Source: Chrysopilus asiliformis (Eukaryota; Arthropoda; Insecta; Diptera; Rhagionidae). From it: a stretch of 64,000 bases of DNA. Shown piece by piece: positions 51,501 through 60,916 of this stretch. Location of the stretch: assembly GCA_964034945.1 (NCBI GenBank), contig OZ035961.1:8168501-8232500 (forward strand), given 5' to 3'. Each line of letters opens with the position of its first letter. Positions within the stretch are counted from its first letter, which is position 1. A model generated the notes under the pieces. It was not told where the DNA came from and ran no database searches. It saw only the letters and a program-made list of their open reading frames with translations. A program made the translations under genes and the position numbers.

Positions 51501-53580
51501 CTAATTTATTCATTCGATTTGTGTTTCAGGATAAAACTTCTCGGTTTATTTAAAATATAAGAAAACCTAAAATTTCCAGATGGCTATCGTCAAATATTCG
51601 ATGCTCCTGGCAATAGAAACCCGAAATCTTCACAGTATGTTCCCTGCATGACGTAGGCGTTCAACAAAGCGGGATTTTACCAAATTCCATTTCTAAGAAG
51701 GTAACTGCGGGTGTGGACCAAGGGTTTGGTTTTTTTTACTTTTTTGCAGCAAATTTTCAAGTTTGTTTGAATAAAAATGGGTAAATATGTTTGCTCAAAG
51801 TTTGACAATAAACACCTACATACTTTCGAACTTCAGCATGTTATCATGAAAAAATGAGATGTTCATGAATAAAATGGTTTTAACTGAAAATCGAAAATGG
51901 GTATGCGGAAAGTAACATAACGGTAGACGCAAAAAATAATTACTGTAATAATTGAAATTTTACATAAAAATATCTGATGTGCACATCACAGGATTTTCTT
52001 AAACAAAACTTTGCCATTGCACGTTGCTAGACCGACGACAATATGAATTTAAAGTATAGAAGATATTAATTGATTTACACCTCGGTTCAGATAGATTTGT
52101 TACTGAAAACGGCATGACTTTTCTTCGCATTGCACCTTGCGATTCCGTCGCAATGGCATCAACACTTTTTATACGAATTTTCTTTATTAAGAAGTTGTGT
52201 ATTTGGAAGTTAAATGTCGAAATCTTTAGTTTTTATTTGAATGGGAAAGAAAAATTTCATTAACCTAGTGAATGAACGAAATAAATAAATGGATATACAA
52301 TGGAACCTCCATATAACGAAATCGCTAGGATCAATTCTTGTTATATGGAGGTTTCACTGTACATATTTTCGTCATTCAAAATGCTGTATGAGTTTTCTAG
52401 TCAGCTTGTAATTTTTAAATGTTTTTTTTTCTCGAAATCAGGGCACCAATCATGTATTCCGACGCGTCTCTGTCTTTCGACTTCGACGCAGCGTTTAACT
52501 CTTGACTTCGCCATATCTGCAGCTTGAAATTTCGCGCAATCGTCACTATTAATCGAAACGTGATTCTAACTGTCACTCCAGGAAATTTGAAGCTGCTGAT
52601 ATGGCGAAGTCAAGAGTCAAAAGCTGCGTCGAAATCGAAAGACAGAGACGCGTCGGAATACATGATTGCTGCTCAGGTTTTCCATGACAAGTACCAGAAT
52701 TTGAGCAATTTTCTAAATACTTTTCTCTTCAGATTTTTTACTTAAGATATTGTGAAATAAGAAATCTTTTCATACTAACGAGTAGAACCGAAAACCATTT
52801 ATTAAATCCCGAGGATAAATTTTCGGCTTAAGATAAAACTGGAATTAACAAATTATTGTGAAATAAAAAAATCTTTTTATCGTAAACTCAAATCTTTGGG
52901 TCGAAAAACAATAAGATTTCACATAGAAGCACAAACATATGTCATTAAGAACTACGAACCTCTTGGAAAAGTCGACTCCGTTTTTTTCCTGATACATAGA
53001 TTGAATTTCCTGATAAGGCTGGGTTATATTAACATCGGATGCGGCGGACGAAGAGCCAACCACTGAGCCACTGGTATCGTTATTCCGTCGGGATGGTTCT
53101 ACAATCATATTGAATTCGTTTTTCTGCAAACCATTCAAAACTCGCTCCATTTCACTGTAATGCAGAAATTTGTTAATCACTGTATCAAACAAATTTTACG
53201 ACAAACAATTTAACTCACTTTAAGCTGACAAAGTCTGCGAAGTAGTAGGGATTTTTCGGAGAATCCCTGACTCGCAAACATTTTCCATAGTTCAGGCAAA
53301 GGTTCAACAAAGCCTGTTGATTGAGGTGTTCGGGAACAGAGCGAAATACCAATTGATAAAATCTTTTCGGACCCGAGTTGGCCACCGCTCCTGGTTGCAA
53401 ATCAGGGTCTAATGCAGCCCCGGGCCCCTATTTGATAGAAATATTTATTTAGCTACAACAAAAACACGTCTTTATTGTTTCAATAGAAAATACCTGCTCG
53501 TATTTGTTGAGATTGGGATTTTTGAAGGTGTCTTCCATGGGATTCCAAGGTTTTGATTGAGCCATCTTCGTTGGATTCAT
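36523..53580 (-). CDS. vret: vreteno-like RRM/MYND/Tudor protein
   Basis: Ten exons in gene order are 53580-53494, 53427-53219, 53154-52960, 44414-44169, 43585-43513, 43454-43279, 42611-41585, 41481-41300, 41002-40806 and 36689-36523; 2,559 nt, 852 aa, all phases agreeing. Domain order: RRM-like fold at about residues 45-120 (FYQLVFRSVP ... YFADFVSL), MYND zinc finger with C290, C293, C301, C304, C309, C313, H321, C325, a Gln-rich linker at about 392-452, Tudor 1 at about 482-602 (YIDFGN at 561-566) and Tudor 2 at about 732-797 (IWYRAACIE, FIDYGN). This is the arrangement of Drosophila Vreteno, needed for primary piRNA production in germline and ovarian soma. Tudor 2 keeps the aromatic-cage pattern for methylarginine binding. 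Introns 3 (8.5 kb) and 9 (4.1 kb) are filled with repeats. Confidence 0.9.
36765..37690 (+). repeat. R2 repeat, longest copy
   Basis: Non-coding dispersed repeat in vret intron 9. Landmarks in order: TGATCAACACAAAACTTTCT, GAGAACGGTAAAATATATC, AACCCGTTAGTTTTCGAGAT, CCGGTTAACGGATTTCC (on + strand here), a (CTGACAGA)n tract at about 37510-37600 that is partly duplicated together with GACTCCAATCGACTCAGGAG, and a tail GAAATGTTTTTTAGGCAAAA. Other copies are at 44590-45885, 47222-47860, 48890-49180 and 60240-60529. Confidence 0.75.
37702..38602 (-). mobile_element. pogo/Tigger-like element
   Basis: The ends CAGTGTGACCTCGTTAGTTC and (reverse) CAGTGTAACCTTGTTAGTCC are flanked by TA on both sides. On the - strand around 38350-38170 is a broken CENP-B-type DNA-binding start, with GRGDSGKALAREF and TSTISDVKKNR. 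The catalytic domain is missing. A further pogo-type end (CAGTGAAGCCTGTTTCAGCA) follows at about 38803. Confidence 0.75.
38898..40545. repeat. R1 repeat cluster, inverted copies
   Basis: At least three R1 units are joined head to head and tail to head in vret intron 9. The terminal block TATACCCGTATGGTGAAACC occurs at about 38902, 39469 and, inverted, near 40125. The body (GGTCCATTTTTGCCCATTAA, then a CAGACGGACGGA tract) is forward at 39018-39460 and reversed at 39590-39960 and 40140-40500. Reading frames through the body (up to 115 codons) are by-products of the repeat. Confidence 0.8.
42651..43233 (+). repeat. R1 repeat, full copy in vret intron 6
   Basis: Runs from AACATAACAAAAGCTATAAT to CACCATACGGGTATAAAAA, about 580 bp, antisense to vret. 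It fills most of the intron between the MYND exon and the Gln-rich/Tudor exon. A CAGACAGACGGACGGAC tract is at about 43037-43098. Confidence 0.8.
44590..45885 (+). repeat. R2 repeat split by another element
   Basis: The 5' part (about 44610-45130) and the 3' tail (about 45760-45885, with CTCCAATCGACTCAGGAGTG) match the order of the R2 copy at 36765-37690. The middle is replaced by the TIR element at 45271-45759 and about 140 bp of unassigned DNA. Confidence 0.6.
45271..45759. mobile_element. TIR element inserted in R2
   Basis: The ends CTGGAGCCCAATGAACGCAA and (reverse) CTGGAGCCCAATGAACGCAA are perfect for at least 20 bp and continue GCGAAC-like. The interior repeats GAACGCA-type words and has a GCATGCC...GGGCATGGGCATGC inverted pair. 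No open frame of note and no clear target duplication. Confidence 0.7.
45886..47221. other. vret intron 3 DNA, mostly unassigned
   Basis: Open frames at 45840-46277 and 46850-47077 have no recognisable domain. At about 47060-47110 begins a MITE-like end (GGGCCCGTATTCTAGAACTC) with repeated CTCGxxACCGAG words; its other end was not found. Confidence 0.35.
47222..47860 (-). repeat. R2 repeat, reversed copy
   Basis: Matches the first two-thirds of the copy at 36765-37690 in reverse orientation, from ATCCGTTAACCGGAAGTATC to GAAAGTTTTGTGTTGACCAC. It lacks the CTGACAGA tract and tail. Confidence 0.75.
48000..48470 (+). repeat. strongly diverged R1 relative
   Basis: Blocks of R1 occur in the right order but with many changes: a TTTTCGAGAAAATTCC block, TTTTGCCCGATCAAGAACTT, TTTACGAGAAACG, then CACCCTGGTGTAGTTAATTT and TGTAACGCACGGTAATAC. 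It appears to be an older member of the family. Confidence 0.4.
48606..49399. mobile_element. hAT-like element nested in Harbinger copy 1
   Basis: The ends TAGGGATGCCAACGAT and (reverse) TAGGGATGCAACATCG-like are flanked by TGCGCATG (48598-48605) and GGCGCATG (49400-49407), an 8-bp duplication with one mismatch. The interior has many ACATCGAGGTATCG words in both orientations and contains an R2 fragment (48890-49180). Confidence 0.7.
48890..49180 (-). repeat. R2 fragment inside the hAT-like element
   Basis: AATCCGTTAACCGGAAGTAA, GATTTATTCCAAAACTAAAC and ATCTCGAAAACTAACGGGTT follow the order of reversed R2. Third level of nesting within vret intron 3. Confidence 0.65.
49992..51055 (+). mobile_element. 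PIF/Harbinger derivative, copy 2
   Basis: The ends GGGAGATGTCCCACTGGCGC and (reverse) GCGATATGTCCCACTGGCCA are flanked by TAA on both sides (49989-49991, 51056-51058), the three-base duplication of this superfamily. A frame at 50123-50311 is the N-terminal part of a Harbinger nuclease (KYWVHPF ... MSQESFEI). After a deletion, the C-terminal tail (ARRNYLANYFM, LPWQW) follows at about 50400-50490. The DDE core is absent. Confidence 0.85.
51056..52296. other. vret intron 3 DNA with a possible lone exon
   Basis: At 51207-51269 an ATG frame of 21 codons (MSNSKNDESDCEIKNMNSAR, then K) ends at a GTATTA donor, + strand. No downstream exon could be joined with confidence; candidate pieces near 51530-51700 have stops. 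The rest is unassigned. Confidence 0.2.
52298..52359. mobile_element. 62-bp pogo-type mini-element
   Basis: The ends CAATGGAACCTCCATATAAC and (reverse) CAGTGAAACCTCCATATAAC are flanked by TA on both sides. Almost only the two ends remain. Confidence 0.7.
52447..52668. repeat. inverted repeat with 87-bp arms
   Basis: Arms 52447-52533 and 52582-52668 (CAATCATGTATTCCGACGCG and complement) surround a 48-bp spacer. Close to vret exon 3, in intron 3. Confidence 0.8.
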
Positions 53581-54296
53581 AAATTCGCACTTTAGGTTAT
53601 AGTTAAAAGTTTTTTCACACACGTCTTTATCTTGTGAACTTCTAGCACAGATTAAACTCCAAATCAAGACTTCAACTTGCTCGTGTTTCGTCTATTTCCA
53701 AAATGCGCTTAGAGCAGGAAACAAAAAGAAACACAAAAGGAAAATTTTGCGACGTATTTCTGTTCGCTCGCCAAGTATCTCTATCCCGCCAAACCAATGT
53801 TCCAGCATTCCAATTGATATTGTTTGTGGAAACCATGCGGCTTCTTTTTGTGTATACGAGAGAACACTTTTACCGGTTCCATCGAATTTAATGCACTTTC
53901 ACGAAACAAAACGCATTAAACTAATCCAAATATAATTTAATTTAAAACGAAGTTATTTACAAAAAAAAAAGAATTTTACTTATGGTGTTTCAAACTTAAT
54001 TCGCCGCTCGGTTGAACCATTGCCATACGAATTACTAGTCTTTTCAACGTCTCGAGTCGAATTCGATGTTTGGCGCAAGTGTGTTCACCAGTTAACAACG
54101 ACGGAAACAAAATCACATTTGGGGTTGTGGGAAAAATCATATCTGACTCTCTACAGTACCGTTTGAAACAATTGAATTTGATTTCAATCCACGTTTTCTG
54201 GGCTGTAGTTTTTGTGTCGATTTTTTTTGTGCAGTTCGGATTTTTGTCGTCGCTTGCAATTAATCGTGTGGAAAAATCATTGCGACATAACTTCCG
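53581..54296. promoter_or_regulatory. shared intergenic region of two Tudor genes
   Basis: 716 bp lie between the start codons of the vreteno-like gene (-) and the TDRD1-like gene (+). There is no repeat copy and no plausible exon, so both promoters and 5' untranslated regions should be here. A bidirectional promoter is inferred from position only. Confidence 0.5.
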
Positions 54297-57200
54297 ATGT
54301 CTCTAGTCCCAACGAAATGCGGGTTATGCGCCCAAAATGCAAATTTAATGTGCCAGCGATGCACGGAGTCCTATTGTTCCGTTAGTTGCCAGATGACTCA
54401 TTGGCCCGTCCATAAGTTGGTCTGTATACCGATGCCGTAAGTATTCCTAAAAAATTCTTTTGTTTTACATAAATTCAATAGTTTGGTCCACGCATGAGGT
54501 GGTGTCATAATTGAAGCAAAATGGGGCTGAAATTGAAAAATACCGGTCTGAACACGCAGTGGTGAAATTTTGAGTTAATGGGCAATAAAAAATTTCCCTC
54601 GGTGCGTATCTCAGTTTCCGACTTCGCAGCCCCCTGCCTCCCCCAATGATTTACACAATCACAATGAATTACCTACATTCCTCCCCCCTAAAAATATGAC
54701 GTATTTTATGGATCAGTTTTTTTTACTTATGAATGCAACAAATTTGAGGCATTTTTTAATTTTTTTAACGCAAAACATAACAAAAGCTATAATTGCCAAT
54801 CTGGCAATCATTGGAGACCCGTATGGTGATATTCGTATCAAAATTCGAACAGTTATACCAAAATTCCAATTTGAAGTCAAACTTCCCAATAAGATTTTTT
54901 AAAATTTATTCCAATCGGATTTTCATGTATGGGAGTTCTATGTAGAATCATATCCCAAAAAACTTTTGTTCTTGGACTTTTTTGATAAGATGCACCGTTT
55001 TTGAGATATTCGCAAAAAGCGTTTTCGTTCGTATGGGGGGTACCCCCCCTAATGGTCCATTTTTGCCCATTAACGAACTTAGCCTCGCATTTTACGAAAA
55101 ACGAATCTGTGCAAACTTTCAAGTCTCTAGCTCAATCCGTGCGCCCGCAATCCGCGCCACAGACAGACAGACAGACGGACAGACAGACAGACGGACGGAC
55201 ATGCAGAAATTAAATATTTTTATCATTCTAAACACACTGGTGTAATTCATTTTTTTGTGCGATGACGGGATCTTGGCGTTACAAACGGTAAGGCAAAGTT
55301 AATATACCCTTTGGTTTCACCATACGGGTATAAAAAGAGTAAATCGAAGTATTTGGTGGTTTTCTTTATTAAATATTTTACCTAAAAAGGACAGTTTAAA
55401 TTTTATTTAATTCACATAAATTTCTAGCCCGCTGGTTCCGATTCCATCAGCAAGACGGCTAAGTGCTGGCTCAGACGGTATGGACAACAAAGCTGCGTTG
55501 GTAAAAACGGTTGAGCCTATGCCGAATATTATAGCTTTGGAAAACTCCACAAGAAGCGTCAAGTCCGAAACGAATAGTAATTATTTTCAAAGGAGACTGC
55601 AGAATCTTCAAAATCTACAGAATGTCCCTCGTAATCGATTAGATGAGAAAAGAAGAAGTTGTGCACTGAACTTATCGATTGGTTTAGATGGCCAGGAAGT
55701 TAGCGCTAAACCGAAAATCTTTCCTTGCCACGATTGTTTCAAGGTCCCGAGGGATAAGCAATTTTCGGCGGTGGTTCAATTTATCGAAAAGGATCCGACC
55801 CTCGTGTGGGTCATTCAGGCAACATTTGAAAAGGATTGCAATAAATTGTTTCAAGATATCAATGAATTCACTCAAAAAGAGTTAAAACGATGTCAGATTG
55901 AAGAGATCGAAGTGAGACAAATCTATTTAGCACCGTTCGAAAACTTCTTCTATCGAGTTGAGGCTCTGGAAGATCTCAACGCAATCGATGAGGTCCGTGT
56001 TAGACTGATAGATTATGGCAACGATATTTATGTCGCGTACAGTGATTTACGGCTGGCCCCATCCGAATTCAAAAATGTTAACGCGTATGGATTCCGCATA
56101 CGATATAAAAATGCTGGCTTGGCCATTGGCCATAGAATTGAGATAAAAGTTATCGGAATGGATGCGAATCGAGTTTACCAAATAGAAGACATCGTAAAGG
56201 AAATGCCGGTACGCAAGGGACTGCCCACGGAAAATGCCCTGAAGCAATCGAAGAAGGATAAAAAAATAACAATAGTTAAAATCTTGGACACCGCCAATAA
56301 AGCGATTGGAATTTTGAAAAGTCCTCAAGTTTTCACGCAATTAGCGACATTAAATTTGATATTGCCGACCCAACCGAATGGCGATAAGTTGACTGAGTTC
56401 AAGGAGGGAGATTTCGTTACAGCTAAAGTTGAAACTGATGGCTGGAGGAGGGCGATTTTTTTGGCACAACATAAGAGCATTTTTATTGTGTCGTGCATTG
56501 ACCACGGAGAGATCAGAATGGCATCCCAACTGAAGCCAATTCCCGATGATATTGCGAAAATTCCAATCCAGACAATTGTGATTCATTTTAAGAAATCGGC
56601 TTCACCGGACTTGAGTTTCTCTGATTACAATTTGCAGTTACAGGAGGAGCAATTGAATGGTGGAATCAAGGCAATTCTATCAGATGAAAACGATTCCGCC
56701 ATCGACGTAATGGCTTTTATTTGGAAAGGTACTATTGATGAATTGGAGATGCCTTTCTGGAAAGCTCCACTGTACAATACCCAACAAATCTGCATCACGC
56801 ATTTCTTATCAGCATCAAAATTGTATGTTGTCGATAAAAATAAATTGGAAATTTACGAAGAAATATTCACCGACATTGGAACAACAAGTGAATACTACAC
56901 CCATCCAACAACGACAACCGAAATTGTCTTAGCACAATGCGGAACCAGATTCGTTCGATGCGTCGTTGTTCAGAAACCAACACCACAAAGCTCTGATTTA
57001 CTGGAGCTAGATTCTGGTCACACATTGACCGTGGTGGACAATAAACTGAAAATGGCAAATAGATTTGTTAAATGTGCACCAGTTACGGTTCATCTTATTA
57101 ATTTGAAGTATGTGAAGAATATAACAGTCGAAAATAAGTCGAACCGAGCCACCAGATATATAAAAGAATGTATTGAGGAACGCAAATCTTTCACCCAGAA

Positions 57201-59517
57201 GTTTGAAAATCATTATAAACACGGCGTTGAGCTGATTGAAATGGACAACAGTTCATTCAATAAAAATATAATCTCGAAATTATTCGAAGACGATGATGCG
57301 GTCAATGAGGCCGCAATTAGTCCTAAAAAATCACAAAATTCAGTACCGACTCCCAAATCACCAGTGGTCGCTGAAATTCCTCCAGTTGTCGAACCGGAAC
57401 CTGAAAAGCGGGTAAATGTAACCCAACTGAATGAATCTATCAAGAATATGTCAGTACATGGTTTAAGCGCTGAAGCAAATAAAACCGATGACTCTCCGGA
57501 AGTGATTATCGTCGAGGAAAAGGAAGGCATTGTTATGTTAGATGACATAACCGTTGAACCAATCAAAATTGGCACAAACATTGATGTCGTCGTAATGGAT
57601 TCAAGTACTTTAGCGCAAGGGGCAATCACGGCATGCAATTTCGACTCGGATTTCTTGCAAAAATTGGAAACGGAGTACGTTGAAATGATTGAAAAATATT
57701 GCAAAGATCCAGGGACGGAGAAGTCTTACGTTCCAAGGTATGTAGTAAGAATTTTAAAGAGCTAAACAGAATGGGAGCGTCCTCGTCATTTGTTTTTTTT
57801 TTTTTTTTTTTTCAAACCAATGGACGTTTATTTCATACGCAGGGCTAATTGGTGGGTTTTTCATATTCCAGCATGGCACAGAATAATTTGATTTTACAGC
57901 CCAATATAGCATTTTTCACTGGCCTGTATGAAATGGTGGGCAAATAAATAAATGCTGTTAAACTATTAATTTAAAAACAGGGCAGCGAGTTCCTTATTTT
58001 TTTTTCATTAAAACCCATTGTTTTTGATTAACCTGCAAGCAGCATGGCAAAACTAGCCCTGCATATGAAATAGACGTAACCAATGGAGCTTACACCGTGT
58101 CTTCACTTGGGATTTTTCATCGCAGAGATTTTATGATTGACCAATCAGAGCTCGAGTTGATGACGATATCGCCATCAACTCGGGCTCTGATTGGTCAATC
58201 ATAAAATCTCTGCGATGAAAAATCCCAATTGAAGACACGGTCTTAATTGAAACTGACAAAATAAAAAAGTTAACGGTGCTGCCAATGGCGTTTAGTTACA
58301 AAACCCATTTACATTTGACAGAAAATGACATCCGCTGTTGACATTCCCATTCTGTTTAGCTCTTAAGGGGAGAACACACTGTAATTGCCGAAAACCAAGC
58401 AGTTTTCATGGTCTAAATTTCCTTCTTTTGCGGATTTTATACAAATGTCGAAATCTCACCTTTCTTAGCCGCTCTTTCTTTGATATTGGAGGCAGTCAAT
58501 CTCTGTCGTTAAAATTGAACGGATTTTTTTATACCCGTATGGTGAAACCAAAGGGTATATTAACTTTGCCTTACCGTTTGTAACGCCAAGATCCCGTCAT
58601 CACACACAAAAATGAATTACACCAGTGTGTTTAGAATGATAAAAAAATTGAATTTTCCATGTCCGGCCGTCTGTCCGTCCGTCCGTCTGTCTGTCTGTCT
58701 GTGGCGCGGATTGCGGGCGCATGGATTGAGCTAGAGACTTGAAATTTTGCGCAGATCCGTTTTTCGTAAAATGCGAGGCTAAGTTCGTTAATGGGCAAAA
58801 ATTTTGATACGCCGTTCAATTAAATCACCATACGGGTTTTCAATAATTGCCAGATTGGCAATTATAGCTTTTGTTATGTTTTTAATCTGGTGAAAAATAT
58901 TCCAATTTCCTTCGGAAAGACTTGAAATATCCCAAATTACAAAGGCCGTTTATAAAATACGCGACAATTTTAGAGCCAAGGGCACAGGCGATCAAAAAAG
59001 CCTGAAATTTGCGTAACGTTTTTATGGACAACCCCTCGATAAATTCAAAGCTTTTTTTTTATTTTTTCCTGCAACTCGAAATAATTTTTTTCCTGAACGT
59101 TTTGTTACAGAACAAACGAAGTATGTTTGTCCATATTCGAAACAGACAGCCGATGGTATCGTGTATTCTGTGCTCAAGTAATGGACAATGATCGCTTTTT
59201 GATTATCTTCTTGGACTACGGCAACAGTATTATAGTAACGAGCAAAGATCTACGGAAAATTCCTAAAGAATTTCTATTTCCATGCAAGGCAAACGTCTGC
59301 TACTTTGCAGGTCAGTATATCCTTATTACATTTTGCATTGTACATTTAATCGAAATTTTCTTTTTCAGATATTCCAAATGCAATATCGACCGAATTAGCG
59401 GAGCGTGTAAAACAGGAACTCTTCCCAACTTCTTTTCTCTTAGTGGACAAAGTCGAAAAAGTCGATGAAGTTTTTGTTCTCCACATCAATAAATTAAAAA
59501 CAATTTTACAGAAGTAA
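54297..59517 (+). CDS. TDRD1-like MYND plus four-Tudor protein
   Basis: Exons 54297-54436, 55428-57737, 59111-59310 and 59369-59517 give 2,799 nt, 932 aa, with agreeing phases. A MYND finger opens the protein (C8, C11, C19, C22, C27, C31, H39, C43). Tudor domains follow at about residues 159-290, 355-450, 495-610 and 817-883. Tudor 1 (FFYRVEALE ... LIDYGND) and Tudor 4 (RWYRVFCAQ ... FLDYGNS) keep the aromatic-cage pattern; Tudor 2 (CIDHGE) and Tudor 3 (ELDSGH) have lost it. A low-complexity acidic linker separates Tudor 3 and 4. The arrangement matches vertebrate TDRD1 and the dipteran MYND-Tudor proteins such as Veneno, which scaffold PIWI proteins in germ granules. Which fly gene it is orthologous to cannot be settled here. 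Introns 1 and 2 carry R1 copies and MITEs. AATAAA at 59654. Confidence 0.9.
54774..55337 (+). repeat. R1 repeat, full copy in TDRD1-like intron 1
   Basis: Runs from AACATAACAAAAGCTATAAT to CACCATACGGGTATAAAAAG, about 565 bp, with the CAGACAGACGGACGGAC tract at about 55161-55200. Very similar to the copy at 42651-43233. Confidence 0.8.
57825..58079. mobile_element. MITE with 8-bp target duplication
   Basis: CCAATGGA flanks both sides (57817-57824, 58080-58087). The ends contain TATTTCATACGCAGGGCTA and (reverse) TATTTCATATGCAGGGCTA. 255 bp, non-coding, in intron 2 of the TDRD1-like gene. Confidence 0.75.
58094..58241. mobile_element. hairpin MITE
   Basis: A near-perfect palindrome: arms ACCGTGTCTTCACTTGGGAT and complement, meeting at a GATATC-centred loop near 58170. 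It starts only six bases after the target duplication of the preceding MITE. Confidence 0.85.
58524..58880 (-). repeat. R1 repeat, internally deleted copy
   Basis: Reversed R1 with both ends, from TATACCCGTATGGTGAAACC to GCTTTTGTTATG. About 200 bp between the GGGCAAAAA block (58793) and the AATCACCATACGGG block is missing. Confidence 0.75.
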
Positions 59518-60239
59518 AAAATTTTTATCCATTAAGATATTCTTGTTAAATTGAATTAAGTTTTTGTTTGAATTCTGTTTTAATGTACCAAATGAATTAG
59601 GTTTTTTTGCTTTCAATTTTCTAACGATGTCTGATGAAATCAGCATATTATTCAATAAATAAATATTTGACATTGACACAGTCTCTTTTTTCATTCTAAA
59701 TTTTAAGGATATTAATGGTTTCTGAAACAATAAAATTAGATTTTGCAAAGGGACAAAGCTCGAAATGGATTTTTTTTTTGCTGAGTTTACTAGAACTATT
59801 CACGTTGAGTCTTGAAAATGGTCTCTAGTCGACCAAAAATTATTACACAGGCTGACATACTGGTGAATACTATGTAAGTCTTTTCTGGGTAATTTAGGAA
59901 TGCTGATTCCGAAATCTAGCTGCGATTTGGCTGGATCAGCTCTACTTTTTAAGATATGAAGGGAGAAATATTTGATGATTCTCAATTTATAAATATTTAA
60001 ACCAATTAAGGAATCACCCTTCTTATCTGAAAAAGCAGAACTGATATAGCCAAAGTACTGCTATATTCGGATTCGGCAACCTCAAATTATCTAGAAAAGA
60101 TATTTTATCATATGCATAAAAAGCGGCAACTACACGAGTACCAGCTCATTGTGATTACAATTTGATTTAAATTTATAAAACTTCGCACAATCGAGTCCCA
60201 AAAAAATTTTACAGGTGACAGTCACTATCACTTGTCACC
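59518..60239. other. 3' flank of the TDRD1-like gene
   Basis: Holds the AATAAA at 59654. No other gene or named repeat seen. Confidence 0.4.
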
Positions 60240-60529
60240 GTACGCGATTCGATGCCTGAAATATCTCGATAACGGTAAAATATTACCGTAAAAATAAAAA
60301 AGATGTAGAGAATTTTAATATATTTAATTCGTTTTTTTTAAATTTTTTTTTTTGAAAAACCATTAGTTTGCAAGCAATTCGCGAACTTTGATTTTTTACT
60401 TTTTAATAAAAATATTGCAATAACGGTAAAAAAAATAACAGATAACGGTAAAAGCTAAAATTGAGAATGCCATTCTCATTAATTCATCTGATACACAAAA
60501 TCGATATTTTCTGAGATAATCGCAGAAAC
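60240..60529 (+). repeat. R2 fragment
   Basis: TATCTCGATAACGGTAAAAT, CCATTAGTTTGCAAGCAATT and TCTGAGATAATCGCAGAAAC follow the R2 order. The copy ends where the snap-back MITE begins. Confidence 0.6.
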
Positions 60530-60706
60530 CTGGAGTGATATTCCGTAACTTGTTTCAAGCGTTTGTGTCGAGTTAGAAGAACAAGAAGTATTCGCTGTCT
60601 CTGTTTTGACCGAAATAAATGACAGAGAGAAACTGAGATAGCAAATACCACTTTTTCTTCTAACTCGAAACAAACGCTTGAAACAAGTTACGGAATACCA
60701 CTCCTG
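60530..60706. mobile_element. palindromic snap-back MITE, copy 2
   Basis: The same arms as at 13721-13890 (ATTCCGTAACTTGTTTCAAG and complement) with a slightly longer centre. It has interrupted an R2 copy. Confidence 0.8.
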
Positions 60707-60916
60707 ATCGTTACGATTACGATAGTGTTCTAAATGGTGTTCTATAATAGGCCCCCTACACTAAATAAAATCACAGACAATATACAAATAACAAACGTCA
60801 GAACAAAATCTTGTTATATGAAACCAAACCAAGAAAACTTTTGTCTCGCAAAGATCGTTTGCTTCTCTTCAATTCAGTTCTCCTGCCCAGAGAGCACTAG
60901 AAACTTTTGCGTAATG

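Noticed and set aside
54982..55245. Open frames through R1 with repeated T-D-R-Q or D-G-R-T residues (also 39456-39803, 40038-40339, 42878-43159, 58631-58819)
   Set aside because: They are translations of the CAGACGGA tract and R1 body, open in several frames and both orientations, with no domain.
57213..57704. 163-codon antisense frame
   Set aside because: Shadow of the TDRD1-like coding exon, Ser/Thr-rich as expected from the reverse of Glu/Asp/Gly codons.
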